Shown here piece by piece: positions 55,092 through 63,110 of a DNA stretch of 64,000 nt (positions within the stretch are counted from its first letter, which is position 1; the number at the start of each line of letters is the position of its first letter). Location of the stretch: contig JADJFA010000009.1 of the NCBI GenBank assembly GCA_016708875.1, positions 248,001 to 312,000 of the forward strand, written 5' to 3'. The translations under genes and the position numbers were made by a program. The notes under the pieces were generated by a model that worked only from the letters and a program-made list of their open reading frames with translations, was not told the origin of the DNA and searched no databases. This DNA comes from Lewinellaceae bacterium (GTDB lineage: Bacteria > Bacteroidota > Bacteroidia > Chitinophagales > Saprospiraceae).

Positions 55092-55620
55092 CGTGTGGCC
55101 TCAAAGCTGTGGAGAAACCTGTGTATATCTGTGGAGAACCCCTGAATCATGTCACTTTATCCACATCGTGTTTCAGTTACCAACAGTCTTTGCAGGGCCT
55201 TTCAAAAAAATAGTTAAGGCTTGAAAAGCACTGGTTTAGCGAAAATGAAGTGGAGGTTTTTGGGCATCTTTGGTCGTTCGTCGGGAACTCACCAGGTTAA
55301 GCGAAGGTTAATTTTCCACAGTGCAAAAGTTTTTCTTTTGTCATTTAGCCCGCCAAAATTAACAGGTTTTGTTTTAAAATCAAAATTGGATTTTGAAAAA
55401 ACATAAAACTTTTTGAGGTTTTGAAATTAACTAATACAAAACCGCTTTCTCGCAAAAACTGCCGCATATTTTAAAATCGTCACAAATCGCCGTTCCCTCG
55501 TAAAAGCGACCAATTGTTTTTAAAACAAAAATGCAAGTGAATTTTACGCCTAATACTCTGATTTTCAGTACATCAAGAATCAGAGATAATTCAATCGTCC
55601 ATTTCCATCAAAAATCAAAA
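55092..55620. other. Candidate replication origin: DnaA-box cluster and AT-rich region
   Basis: Four DnaA-box-like 9-mers lie within 215 bp: TGTGGAGAA (55108-55116, the complement of TTCTCCACA), TGTGGAGAA (55130-55138), TTATCCACA (55157-55165, exact consensus) and TTTTCCACA (55312-55320). They are followed by about 250 bp rich in A and T runs (55340-55590) that could be an unwinding region. The gap of over 700 bp is one of the longest gene-free stretches here and lies next to dnaB. No gene is seen in it. Confidence 0.5.
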
Positions 55621-55632
55621 ATCATGTAGTCA

Positions 55633-56604
55633 TCATTCGTCAATCAAAAACCCGGTCCCATAACGCTTCGAGAATCCTTCCCAGCCCTGCAATCCGCCCG
55701 TGTGCAAAGCGACTACTGTGCTATTGGGCGCGAAATCTCCTTTAGCAAGCATATCAAAAACCCCGAACAGCATTTTGGCGGTGTAAATGGGGTCGAGCAG
55801 GATGTTGGTTTGTTGAAAAAAGGAGCGCACAAATTCAATGACCGGCGGATGGTGTTTGGCAAATCCACCGAATGTATATTCGTGGTTAATAGTAAACCGA
55901 GATTCCATTTCAGGGCCTTCCCGACCAGTTTTGGCCAAAAGGTCCAGGATGTTCGCGCCATCAAATCCATGGCTGCTGACCGGGAAGATCATCACCTCGC
56001 TTTTTGGAGAAACAAGCCCGGCAACAATGCCCGCCGCTGTGCAGCCTGTTCCGGCAGGAGTGCAGAGATAATGTGCCTGGCCGCTCAGTTCGGGATGTTG
56101 CTGAGATAACTGTGTTGCGATTTCTTTCGGTATGGCCGCACAAGCCTCCAGCGCCTGTGGGGTATTGCCTCCTTCAGGGAGGAAATAGCATTCCGGGAAT
56201 GCATCCCAGAGCAGCGCTTCTCCCTGCGTTTTGCAGGCATCGTACTGTGCTTTCGCCATCGGACGGAGCGTCATCCCGTTTTCTTGACAAAATCGGAGCG
56301 TAGGGTTCTGAAGATCAACATATTCGCCACGTAAAATGCCAAAGGTGCGGATACCGAAAAGCCGCCCAGCCACTGCTACTGCGTGCAAATGATTGGAAAA
56401 CGCCCCGCCAAACGTAGCCAGACCGCCCGGATGCGATTGCTTAATATCCGGTAATAAAGCGGAGAGTTTGCGCCCTTTACTGCCCTGAATTTCAGGGTGC
56501 AACAAGTCGTCGCGTTTGATAAAAAGGGAGATGCCCCGGTTGTTCCCAGGATGTTCGAGAATGATTTGCAGGGGGGAGATGGGGAGATTGAAATGCATAG
56601 CCAA
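55633..56604 (-). CDS. PLP-dependent D-cysteine desulfhydrase / ACC deaminase-like enzyme
   Basis: A fold-type II PLP enzyme of 323 residues. Start KRDDLLHPEIQGSKGRKLSALLPD carries the Schiff-base Lys (SKGRKL). GGAFSNHLHAVA follows, which positions the substrate carboxylate. FLPEGGNTPQALEA and CTPAGTGCTAAGIVAG (phosphate-binding loop) are next, and the C-terminal LDPIYTAKMLFGVFD and ALHTGGLQGWEGF close the family signature. These enzymes split D-cysteine or 1-aminocyclopropane-1-carboxylate, and sequence alone does not decide which. It has no signal peptide and is a single gene on the minus strand. Confidence 0.9.
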   Translation of the reverse strand: MAMHFNLPISPLQIILEHPGNNRGISLFIKRDDLLHPEIQGSKGRKLSALLPDIKQSHPGGLATFGGAFSNHLHAVAVAGRLFGIRTFGILRGEYVDLQNPTLRFCQENGMTLRPMAKAQYDACKTQGEALLWDAFPECYFLPEGGNTPQALEACAAIPKEIATQLSQQHPELSGQAHYLCTPAGTGCTAAGIVAGLVSPKSEVMIFPVSSHGFDGANILDLLAKTGREGPEMESRFTINHEYTFGGFAKHHPPVIEFVRSFFQQTNILLDPIYTAKMLFGVFDMLAKGDFAPNSTVVALHTGGLQGWEGFSKRYGTGFLIDE

Positions 56605-56686
56605 GATTTAGACCTGGTAGATTTCCAAAACCTAACAGCATGTACAATTCAGTATCTGCTCTCCCGAGCACCCAAGATTTGTCGAT

Positions 56687-56791
56687 GGACGGAACACGTC
56701 CGCCTCAAGTGCGCTTTGACAATCATTTGCCCCCTCGAGGCTAAAAGTGCAAATACTGGCCAAAGCGCACTTGATGTTGACAGGTTCCGTC
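56687..56791. repeat. Interrupted inverted repeat in the 56605-56957 gap
   Basis: Inner arms 56705-56718 (tcaagtgcgctttg) and 56761-56774 are perfect; outer arms gacggaac and gttccgtc (56784-56791) continue it. A half copy of the cctacgaggt palindrome follows at 56845-56862. The gap otherwise contains the promoter at 56908. Confidence 0.75.
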
Positions 56792-56907
56792 AGAATAACA
56801 AGGCCTGATTTGTACTTAGGCTTGTGCAAAAATCGATAGGGTTCAAAAACCTACGAGGTCTCGACGCAAAGTTTGTCAACATTCCCAAAGTTAGCACTAC
56901 GCTGCGC

Positions 56908-56915
56908 TACTTTTG
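56908..56915 (+). promoter_or_regulatory. Bacteroidota -7 element TACTTTTG before rfbD
   Basis: TACTTTTG fits TAnnTTTG and lies 43 bp before the rfbD start. Repeats of aatatcc (56924-56951) fill the leader. No -33 element at the ideal distance is clear. Confidence 0.5.
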
Positions 56916-56957
56916 CCCACGCTAATATCCTAATATCCCAATATCCTCATCACCTCC

Positions 56958-57871
56958 ATGATTCTAGTCACCGGCGCCAACGGCCAACTCGGCCAGTGTT
57001 TTCGTAAAGCCTCTGCTCATTGGCCGGGACAATCTTTCGTTTTTGAAGGCTCGCAAGCCTTGGATATCAGCGACCGACGGGCGGTAGGGCATATTTTAAG
57101 TCACGGCAATCCAAGGAGGAGGATAAGTTGCGTTGGGTCATCAATTGCGCCGCCTACACTGCCGTGGATAAAGCAGAAAGTGAGCCTGAAAAAGCCCGGA
57201 AAATCAACGTGCTGGGCACAAAAAACCTCGCAGAAGCCTGTGCTGAATTTGGCATTCCATTCGTGCATTTCAGCACGGACTATGTGTACCACAGCCGTCA
57301 AAACACGCCGTTTCAGGAGACTGACCGCGTCAGTCCGAAAGGCGTGTATGCCCGCACAAAGCTCGCTGGGGAACGAGCCGCTTTTCGCGCCCAACCGCTC
57401 AGCATGGTCATTCGCAGTTCCTGGGTGTATTCGGCTTTCGGACAAAATTTTGTCAAAACGATGTTGCGTCTTGGCCGTGAACGCTCCGAACTCAAAGTGG
57501 TAGCCGACCAAATCGGCACACCTACCTACGCGCCAGATTTGGCCGATGCGGTGTTGAAAATCATTCAAAAAGTGGAATCCGGCGAGCTGGAAAAAGAATC
57601 TATTGCCGGCATCTGGCACTACTCAAACGAGGGGGTGGCGAGTTGGTACGACTTTGCAGCGGCCATTTTTGAACTGGGAGGAATTGATTGCCATGTCTAT
57701 CCCATTGCCACCAAGGATTTTCCCACCGCCGCTCAACGCCCGCCCTTCAGCGTATTGGATAAAAGCAAAATAAAGGCCGCGTTTGGGATAGATATACCGC
57801 ATTGGCGGGAGAGCCTGCGGCGGTGTTTGACGGAATTGTTCAGAAAATGTGGCACACCTTTTGGGGTGTGA
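56958..57871 (+). CDS. rfbD: dTDP-4-dehydrorhamnose reductase, one frameshift; 3' end is repeat-derived
   Basis: Last step of dTDP-L-rhamnose synthesis, for surface polysaccharides. The first ~45 residues (ILVTGANGQLGQCFRKAS, Rossmann GxxGxxG; QALDISDRRAV) end in a one-base break near 57093 at a run of T, where one missing T would restore the frame. The rest continues as RWVINCAAYTAVDKAESEP, FSTDYVYHSR, the Tyr-x3-Lys pair (YARTKLAGE), RSSWVYSAFGQNFVKTM, DQIGTPTYAPDLA and WHYSNEGVASWYDFA. The final CLTELFRKCGTPFGV is partly encoded by a piece of the dispersed gtgtggcacacc hairpin (as at 32972-33062). No other rhamnose-pathway genes are adjacent. Confidence 0.88.
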
Positions 57872-57888
57872 CAAACCATCACGAATCA

Positions 57889-58079
57889 GGAACAAAAAGC
57901 CCCATCGGGGCGACAACGTTTATAGCTCTGGTGACGAAGGATAAAAGAGCCGCGTAGCGGCGGCAACATCGGTTCTAGGCGTGGTTGCCGGGGCTAACGC
58001 CCCTCCATATTTGTTTGTATGATATGCTATAAACGTTGTCGCCCCGATGGGGCTTTTGCCCCTGATTCGCATGACTCAA
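57889..58079. repeat. About 190-bp inverted-repeat element with cccctgattcgcatga end
   Basis: Arms aagccccatcggggcgacaa (about 57898-57917) and its complement ttgtcgccccgatggggctt (about 58037-58056), with cgtttatag / ctataaacg pairing just inside, enclose ccgcgtagcggcggc. The right end ends in cccctgattcgcatga (58061-58076), shared with the element at 20870-21107. It abuts the universal stress protein gene. Confidence 0.8.
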
Positions 58080-58081
58080 GT

Positions 58082-58906
58082 TCAAGCATCATGCAGCACT
58101 AACAGCGGCACCTTGGTGTGCTGCGCCAGGGAACGCGATATGCTTTTCCCAAACAACTTATGCAGCAAGCTATGCTCGTGTGAAACAGCCACCAAACCGT
58201 TGCAATCAGTGGATTCGAGGAAATTATGGATGGCTTGCGGAATATTTTTGTCGTGCAGGTAGTGGAAATTGTGCGGGATCGTACCCAGTTTTTCACTCAA
58301 ATCTTCTTCCTGCTTTTTATCGGGTTTTGGGTCATTTTCGCCCAGAACATGGATGATATCCAGCCCTGCATGTTGAAGATTGAGCATTTCGCGCATGGTT
58401 TGCAAAGAAGTTCTGCTCACGGGTAATTTGAAATCGGTGGCAAAAGCAAACCGAGCGTTATTGCGGAAAACCGCCTTCTGCGGCACCACAAAAACGGGGA
58501 CTCTGCTGCCTGAAATCACGCCTCCCGCCACACTTCCCAAGAGCACACCACGCAAACCGCTGGCGCCAGTGGTGCCCATCACGATAAGGGATGCTCCTAA
58601 GTTGGAAGCCGTTTGGGCTATGGTGCTGACGGGGAAACCGATCTGGCAATCCACCTTGATTTCTATGTCCTTAAAGCGCTGACTGCGGGTAAATTTTTTG
58701 GCCCACACTTTCATTGAATTCAGGCGCTCCTGAATATAATTGTCAATAAAAAAGGCATCGTACATATTGTTGTCAACCCCTTCATTGGGATATACGACAT
58801 ACAACAGGGTAATGGACTGCCCCGTACGCTCCGCGATTTCGAGCGCGTATTTCATGGCGTTGTTGGCGCATTTGGAAAAGTCGGTTGGGACAAGGATCGG
58901 TTTCAT
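58082..58906 (-). CDS. Tandem-domain universal stress protein
   Basis: I chose ATG at 58906 because it gives the normal start MKPILVPTDFSKCANNAMKYAL; the 32 residues before it come from repetitive gattttggattt sequence. The protein has two Usp domains. The first ends with the ATP-binding GTTGASGLRGVLLGSVAGGVISGSRVPVFVVP, a G-x2-G-x9-G(S/T) type loop. The second starts at RFAFATDFKLPVSRTSLQTM and ends with SHEHSLLHKLFGKSISRSLAQHTKVPLLVL. The second domain lacks a clear glycine loop. Universal stress proteins respond to stress or energy limitation. It is probably co-transcribed with the gene at 58947 (40-bp gap). Confidence 0.92.
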   Translation of the reverse strand: MKPILVPTDFSKCANNAMKYALEIAERTGQSITLLYVVYPNEGVDNNMYDAFFIDNYIQERLNSMKVWAKKFTRSQRFKDIEIKVDCQIGFPVSTIAQTASNLGASLIVMGTTGASGLRGVLLGSVAGGVISGSRVPVFVVPQKAVFRNNARFAFATDFKLPVSRTSLQTMREMLNLQHAGLDIIHVLGENDPKPDKKQEEDLSEKLGTIPHNFHYLHDKNIPQAIHNFLESTDCNGLVAVSHEHSLLHKLFGKSISRSLAQHTKVPLLVLHDA

Positions 58907-58946
58907 GTATTGAAGTATTTGCGATTTTGGATTTACGATTTTGGAT

Positions 58947-59357
58947 TTACGATTGCTCGCGGTAATCCATTGGATCCACGAACTCCTGGTGTACGTTTTC
59001 ACTGTTGGCGGCTTTGACCTGTTGTTCTTCGAGCGTCAGGTCGTCGGTTACGGAAGTTTCGAGCCAGGTTCGGCCTGATTTCCGAAACACCTGAACGTGC
59101 AGGGAGTATTCATTCTCGAAAATTTGCTCCAACTGCTTAACCGTTGTAGTAGGCTCAATCAGCAGATCGCCTGACTTGATATTTGGCGATAATTGTTTGA
59201 GCGGCATATCCTTTTCCTGCACCAAAAATTTGGCCGCGCTCCCCTTGAAGGCACCATGTGGTTTGCTAAAAAAAACAATTTTCAAGCCTGGGAATGACTC
59301 CGAAAATTCGGATTGCAAGATACCAATGGTTCTATCGGAAGAAATGTTAAGTTTCAT
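58947..59357 (-). CDS. Conserved Bacteroidota hypothetical protein
   Basis: ATG at 59357 (MKLNISSDRTIGILQSEFSESFPGLKIVFF) gives a 136-residue soluble protein. The first half is a mixed helix-strand domain, and the second contains VQVFRKSGRTWLETSVTDDLTLEEQQVKAA, a segment I have seen in short unknown proteins of this phylum. No signal or membrane part. It lies directly upstream of the universal stress protein gene in the same direction. Function unknown, perhaps stress-linked through its neighbour. Confidence 0.7.
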   Translation of the reverse strand: MKLNISSDRTIGILQSEFSESFPGLKIVFFSKPHGAFKGSAAKFLVQEKDMPLKQLSPNIKSGDLLIEPTTTVKQLEQIFENEYSLHVQVFRKSGRTWLETSVTDDLTLEEQQVKAANSENVHQEFVDPMDYREQS

Positions 59358-59371
59358 AATGTACGAAGTTG

Positions 59372-59442
59372 TTTCACGCAACGTCGCAAAGGCGCAACGT
59401 TTTATTTCCGTGACAACCACAACGTTGCAGCGTTGCGTGAAA
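59372..59442. repeat. Imperfect hairpin of the gcaacg sub-repeat type
   Basis: Arm 59372-59400 (tttcacgcaacg start) pairs with 59422-59442 (ending cgttgcgtgaaa), with a gap in the middle. It lies 14 bp upstream of the gene at 58947-59357 and resembles the hairpin at 2665-2742. Confidence 0.75.
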
Positions 59443-59570
59443 TTCAGATACGATACAAAGTTGCATTGAGTTCAAATAGAATCAACACGACGGAAATCAT
59501 CCCCAACAGTGACTTATTGCAAAGCCCGTCATTGGTGGAACATCGGCAATCGAAAATCTTACATCCACCT

Positions 59571-59653
59571 CAACAATCATCATTCATGTATTCATCACTC
59601 GTCAATCAAAAAACTTGATTGACGAGTGATGAGTACATGAGTGTTGATTGTTG
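59571..59653. repeat. 39-bp-arm hairpin (gtattcatcactcgtcaatc type)
   Basis: Arms 59571-59609 and 59615-59653 are inverted complements with a few mismatches and a 5-nt loop. A related partial copy, agtcatcattcgtcaatc, lies at 55629-55646, at the end of the ACC-deaminase-like gene. Confidence 0.88.
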
Positions 59654-59755
59654 ATGTAAATCCCCCTCCTGACCAGCATCACCCTCTACCCTGACCGCCA
59701 TCACCAGCCCTCCGCAGTTCGAGCCGGATTTTTGCCCCATAAATTTTGCCTGTTT

Positions 59756-62272
59756 ATGCCCGTATCCGTCTATTCGCAGCCTAAAAACGCCCCCACCGCA
59801 GCCAATATCTGCTTTCACTGTCATGATGTTTGTCCGGATGTTTCGTCTGGCGGATCAGATCATTTGCGTATCGGCGACAAGCACTTTTGCTGTCAAGGCT
59901 GCCAAATGGTGTACGAGATATTGAACACACATCAGCTCTGCGAATTTTACGATTTAGACAAAAATGCCGGACAAAGCCTTAAGAATCAAAAGTTTGCAAA
60001 AAGTTATGCCTACTTGGATGACAACGAAGTTAAGGAAAAACTGATAGAATTCCAAAACGATACCATAGCCCAAGTTACATTTTACCTGCCCCAAATGCAC
60101 TGTGTGTCTTGTATTTGGCTGTTGGAAAACCTCTATAAGCTCGACGCAGGCGTGAGTCATTCGCGGGTGAATTTTTTAAAAAAAACCACCACGATTCAGT
60201 TCGACCCCGAGCAAACTTCCCTGCGCAAACTTGCTACGTTGTTAGCAACCATCGGCTACGCACCAGATATTAATCTCGGTGATATAGACGGCCAAAAACC
60301 GCCGCTTATTAGTCGCCGATTGGCAGCACAATTGGCCGTGACTGGTTTTGCTTTTGGCAACGTCATGCTGTTCAGTTTCCCCGAATACGTCGGCATGACC
60401 CGCGAGACAGATTCCTGGTTTTCAGCCGCCTTTGGGTATCTCAGCATTTTGATTTCTTTGCCCGTCCTATTATACAGCCAACGCGACTATTATGTCTCAG
60501 CATGGCAGGGATTGCGCAATCGCCAGCTCAATATTGACATACCGCTTTGCCTCGCTTATCTGTCTTTGTTTGGCCGCAGCGTGTATGAAATTGTAACGCA
60601 TACAGGAGCTGGATATTTGGATTCTTTTGCCGGATTGACCTTTTTGATGCTGATTGGGAAATGGTTTCAGCAGCATGTTTGGCACCAGCTTTCCTTTGAG
60701 CGCGACTATAAATCGTACTTCCCTGTGGCTGCAACCGTCCGCAGTGGCGGCGAAGAAACTTCTGTACCCGTCAGCCGCCTGGTGCCGGGCGACATCATTT
60801 TGATACGAAGCCAGGAGGTCATTCCCGCCGACGGGATTTTGCTAAAAGGTTCAGCGCGTGTGGATTACAGTTTCGTTACGGGCGAATCAGAACCCGTGTC
60901 GGTCCAAAACGGCGAGCGGATTTTTGCGGGCGGAAAGCAGATCGGAGAAAGTATCGAAATTGCGCTTACCCGTCGCGTAGCACAAAGTCACCTGACAAAA
61001 TTGTGGAACAATGACGCCTTCAAAACCAACGCCAAAGGCCAGGTGACGCAACTGGCAGATGCCGCAGGCCGATATTTTACCTACCTGATTTTGGTTTTTG
61101 GTTTCGGCGCATTTGGATACTGGTGGGGCTTGAGCGGCGATATGGCCACGGCTATTAATGCTTTCACGGCAGTGATGATCGTGGCATGCCCTTGCAATAT
61201 TGCCTTGTCCATTCCATTCACACTTGGCAACATCCTCCGAATCCTCGGCAGGCATCGGTTTTACCTGAAAAACATCCGCGTGGTGGAGGCTTTTGCCAAC
61301 ATCAATGCCGTGGTATTTGATAAAACCGGCACCATTACAAACGTGTCGCAACAGGAAATGCGCTTCCAGGGTCAGCCCCTCAGCTACGCTGAAAAAATCG
61401 CGATTCGTTCCCTCGTGCGGCATTCGGCGCACCCCCTGAGTCGCCGCTTGTACGATTCCATGTCTGATGTGCCGACAGAAACGCCCGAGCAATTTGAGGA
61501 GATTCCTGGTTTGGGAATTCGGGGCGTGGTGAAAGGTCAGGAGATTAAGGTTGGCTCGCAGAAATTCGTATCAACTGGAAACCTCGTAGGTTTTCAAAAC
61601 CTACGAGGTTTGGATTCAAAGGATCAAAGCGGCGTTTTTGTCTCTATAAACGGCGAATTGTTAGGCCATTTTGAAGTGAAAAACCGCTTCCGCGATGGGC
61701 TGGCTCAGGTTTTGGCGTTTTTTTCCGCTCCGTCTAAACCTCGTAGGTTTTCAAAACCTACGAGGTTTAAAGAGAGCATTTTCCTCCTCTCCGGCGACCA
61801 AAATCGTGAAGCCGCGGCCCTCGCACCTTTCTTCCCGGATGCTGATACCATGCTTTTCAACCGCAGCCCGCAGGAGAAACTTGAATTTGTAAAAAAACTG
61901 CAACGTCACGGCCAGCATGTCATGATGCTCGGCGATGGACTGAACGACGCTGGAGCGCTCCGCCAAAGCGATCTCGGCATCGTTGTGGCCGAAAATACCA
62001 ACAATTTCACCCCGGCCTGCGATGCCATTCTTCACGCCGACGAGTTTGCACGTTTGCCGCAATTCGTCCAACTAGCCCGCGAGGGGGTGAAAATCGTGAA
62101 CCTATCCTACATCGTGGCCTTGACGTACAATGGCATTGGGCTGAGTTTTGCCGTAGCAGGTAATCTGTCGCCTTTAGCCGCCGCAGTATTGATGCCGATC
62201 AGTTCGGTTTCGGTGGTGCTGTTTGGGGTTGGGATGAGTAATTGGGCAGCGAGGCGGGTGTTGCGGGGATAG
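59756..62272 (+). CDS. Heavy-metal P-type ATPase (CcoI/FixI-like) with two palindromic elements in its C-terminal half
   Basis: I chose ATG at 59756 because the eight residues before it add nothing. The 838-residue pump has an N-terminal cysteine-rich metal-binding domain (CFHCHDVC, CCQGC), a HMA domain (QMHCVSCIWLLENL) and six to eight membrane segments. The metal-transport motif is CPC (VACPCNIALSIPF, about residue 478). The phosphorylation site is DKTGTIT (about 520), with HP-loop RHSAHPLSRR, GDGLND and a final transmembrane pair (MPISSVSVVLFGVGMSNWA). The CPC motif and the cysteine-rich N-terminus resemble CcoI-type copper exporters that serve cytochrome oxidase assembly, but no cco genes are near. 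Two 33-nt palindromes (61579 and 61736) sit in the nucleotide-binding domain. Confidence 0.92.
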   Translation: MPVSVYSQPKNAPTAANICFHCHDVCPDVSSGGSDHLRIGDKHFCCQGCQMVYEILNTHQLCEFYDLDKNAGQSLKNQKFAKSYAYLDDNEVKEKLIEFQNDTIAQVTFYLPQMHCVSCIWLLENLYKLDAGVSHSRVNFLKKTTTIQFDPEQTSLRKLATLLATIGYAPDINLGDIDGQKPPLISRRLAAQLAVTGFAFGNVMLFSFPEYVGMTRETDSWFSAAFGYLSILISLPVLLYSQRDYYVSAWQGLRNRQLNIDIPLCLAYLSLFGRSVYEIVTHTGAGYLDSFAGLTFLMLIGKWFQQHVWHQLSFERDYKSYFPVAATVRSGGEETSVPVSRLVPGDIILIRSQEVIPADGILLKGSARVDYSFVTGESEPVSVQNGERIFAGGKQIGESIEIALTRRVAQSHLTKLWNNDAFKTNAKGQVTQLADAAGRYFTYLILVFGFGAFGYWWGLSGDMATAINAFTAVMIVACPCNIALSIPFTLGNILRILGRHRFYLKNIRVVEAFANINAVVFDKTGTITNVSQQEMRFQGQPLSYAEKIAIRSLVRHSAHPLSRRLYDSMSDVPTETPEQFEEIPGLGIRGVVKGQEIKVGSQKFVSTGNLVGFQNLRGLDSKDQSGVFVSINGELLGHFEVKNRFRDGLAQVLAFFSAPSKPRRFSKPTRFKESIFLLSGDQNREAAALAPFFPDADTMLFNRSPQEKLEFVKKLQRHGQHVMMLGDGLNDAGALRQSDLGIVVAENTNNFTPACDAILHADEFARLPQFVQLAREGVKIVNLSYIVALTYNGIGLSFAVAGNLSPLAAAVLMPISSVSVVLFGVGMSNWAARRVLRG
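61579..61611. repeat. 33-nt palindrome in frame inside the P-type ATPase, copy 1
   Basis: 16-1-16 geometry: arm aaacctcgtaggtttt, a single C at 61595, then the complementary arm. It is read as NLVGFQNLRGL, with no stop, adding 11 codons in the nucleotide-binding domain. Confidence 0.97.
61736..61768. repeat. 33-nt palindrome in frame inside the P-type ATPase, copy 2
   Basis: Identical in sequence to the copy at 61579-61611 but read in another frame as KPRRFSKPTRF. It is in the linker before the FLLSGDQN segment. Again 11 codons, no stop. Confidence 0.97.
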
Positions 62273-62302
62273 GGCATTGGGTCATTAATCGTCATTGGGT
62301 CA

Positions 62303-62680
62303 TTGGTCATTTTTTGCACTGCATGGCAATTACCAATGACTCGCCTAGGAATTGCCTTCCGTTTCAGCGGCAAAACGATCTCTGGCGTTGGTTTCGAACT
62401 GTACCAGAACCAGCCCAACCCGTTTGTGAACAAGACGAGCATTGGATTCTACCTGCCTGCCCGCCGAAACTTTAGTGAAGGAGGGCCAGAGACTATTGAA
62501 GCAACGCTTTCGATCTTTGACGAGACGGGTAGGGTAGTGTACCAACAGAAAGGACAGTTTGCCCAAGGCGAGAACACGATTGCGCTTGATCGCGCGCTGC
62601 TCAACACCACGGGCGTATTGTACTACAAACTGCAAACGGCAACAGATAGTGCGACGAAGAAGATGATTCAGGCGCGGTAA
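62303..62680 (+). pseudogene. Orphan T9SS type A sorting tail, fragment
   Basis: Residues after about position 30 form a complete T9SS tail: FELYQNQPNPFVNKTSIGFYLP, then ATLSIFDETGRVVYQQKGQF and NTTGVLYYKLQT, ending KKMIQAR. The first ~25 residues come from ggtcattgg minisatellite sequence with no signal peptide, and no passenger domain precedes it. The middle FYLPARRNFSEGGPET is encoded by a REP-like unit (62455-62486). It is probably a remnant of a deleted secreted protein. It starts 31 bp past the ATPase gene. Confidence 0.8.
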
Positions 62681-62702
62681 TCTTGATTAGACATTTTTTG
62701 GT

Positions 62703-62736
62703 AAACCTCGTAGGTCTGAAAAGACCTACGAGGTTT
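62703..62736. repeat. Intergenic palindrome of the cctcgtaggt family
   Basis: 15-bp arms (aaacctcgtaggtct and complement) with a 4-nt centre, 34 nt in total. It is related to the two copies in the ATPase gene. It lies after the orphan T9SS tail and could end its transcript. Confidence 0.9.
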
Positions 62737-62921
62737 TGCCGTTTTCTACACCATATACCGTGAAAATTTAAAAGATAAAGTTGCCAAGACTTGATTACAC
62801 ACATGGTAAATATATTGATTTGTCGCCTACCAGTCAAAGCGGCACAATAGTTGTATCCTGAAGGACATTCCAACGTAAAAAGAAAAGTGCTGAAATTGGG
62901 ATACAAACAATAAATACCTAG

Positions 62922-62929
62922 TATCTTTG
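62922..62929 (+). promoter_or_regulatory. Bacteroidota -7 element TATCTTTG
   Basis: TATCTTTG fits TAnnTTTG. A TTG at 62896-62898 is 23 bp upstream, slightly longer than usual. It could drive the adhesin fragment that starts near 63111. The gap 62737-63110 is AT-rich and has no gene. Confidence 0.5.
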
Positions 62930-63110
62930 CTGGTCAAATTTATTTTTAATCTTGTATCTTTTCCAGGTTCCTTTCAATCCAAGACAAACAAAGCCTTGGC
63001 TTTTGATATGGGCACTGGCCCAATATTTTTTCTAATCCCTTGTTTAACAAATTTTCTTTAATAATACCTTAGGCTTTATTTTCAAAGAGAGGGCAATTTT
63101 TCTCGTAACT

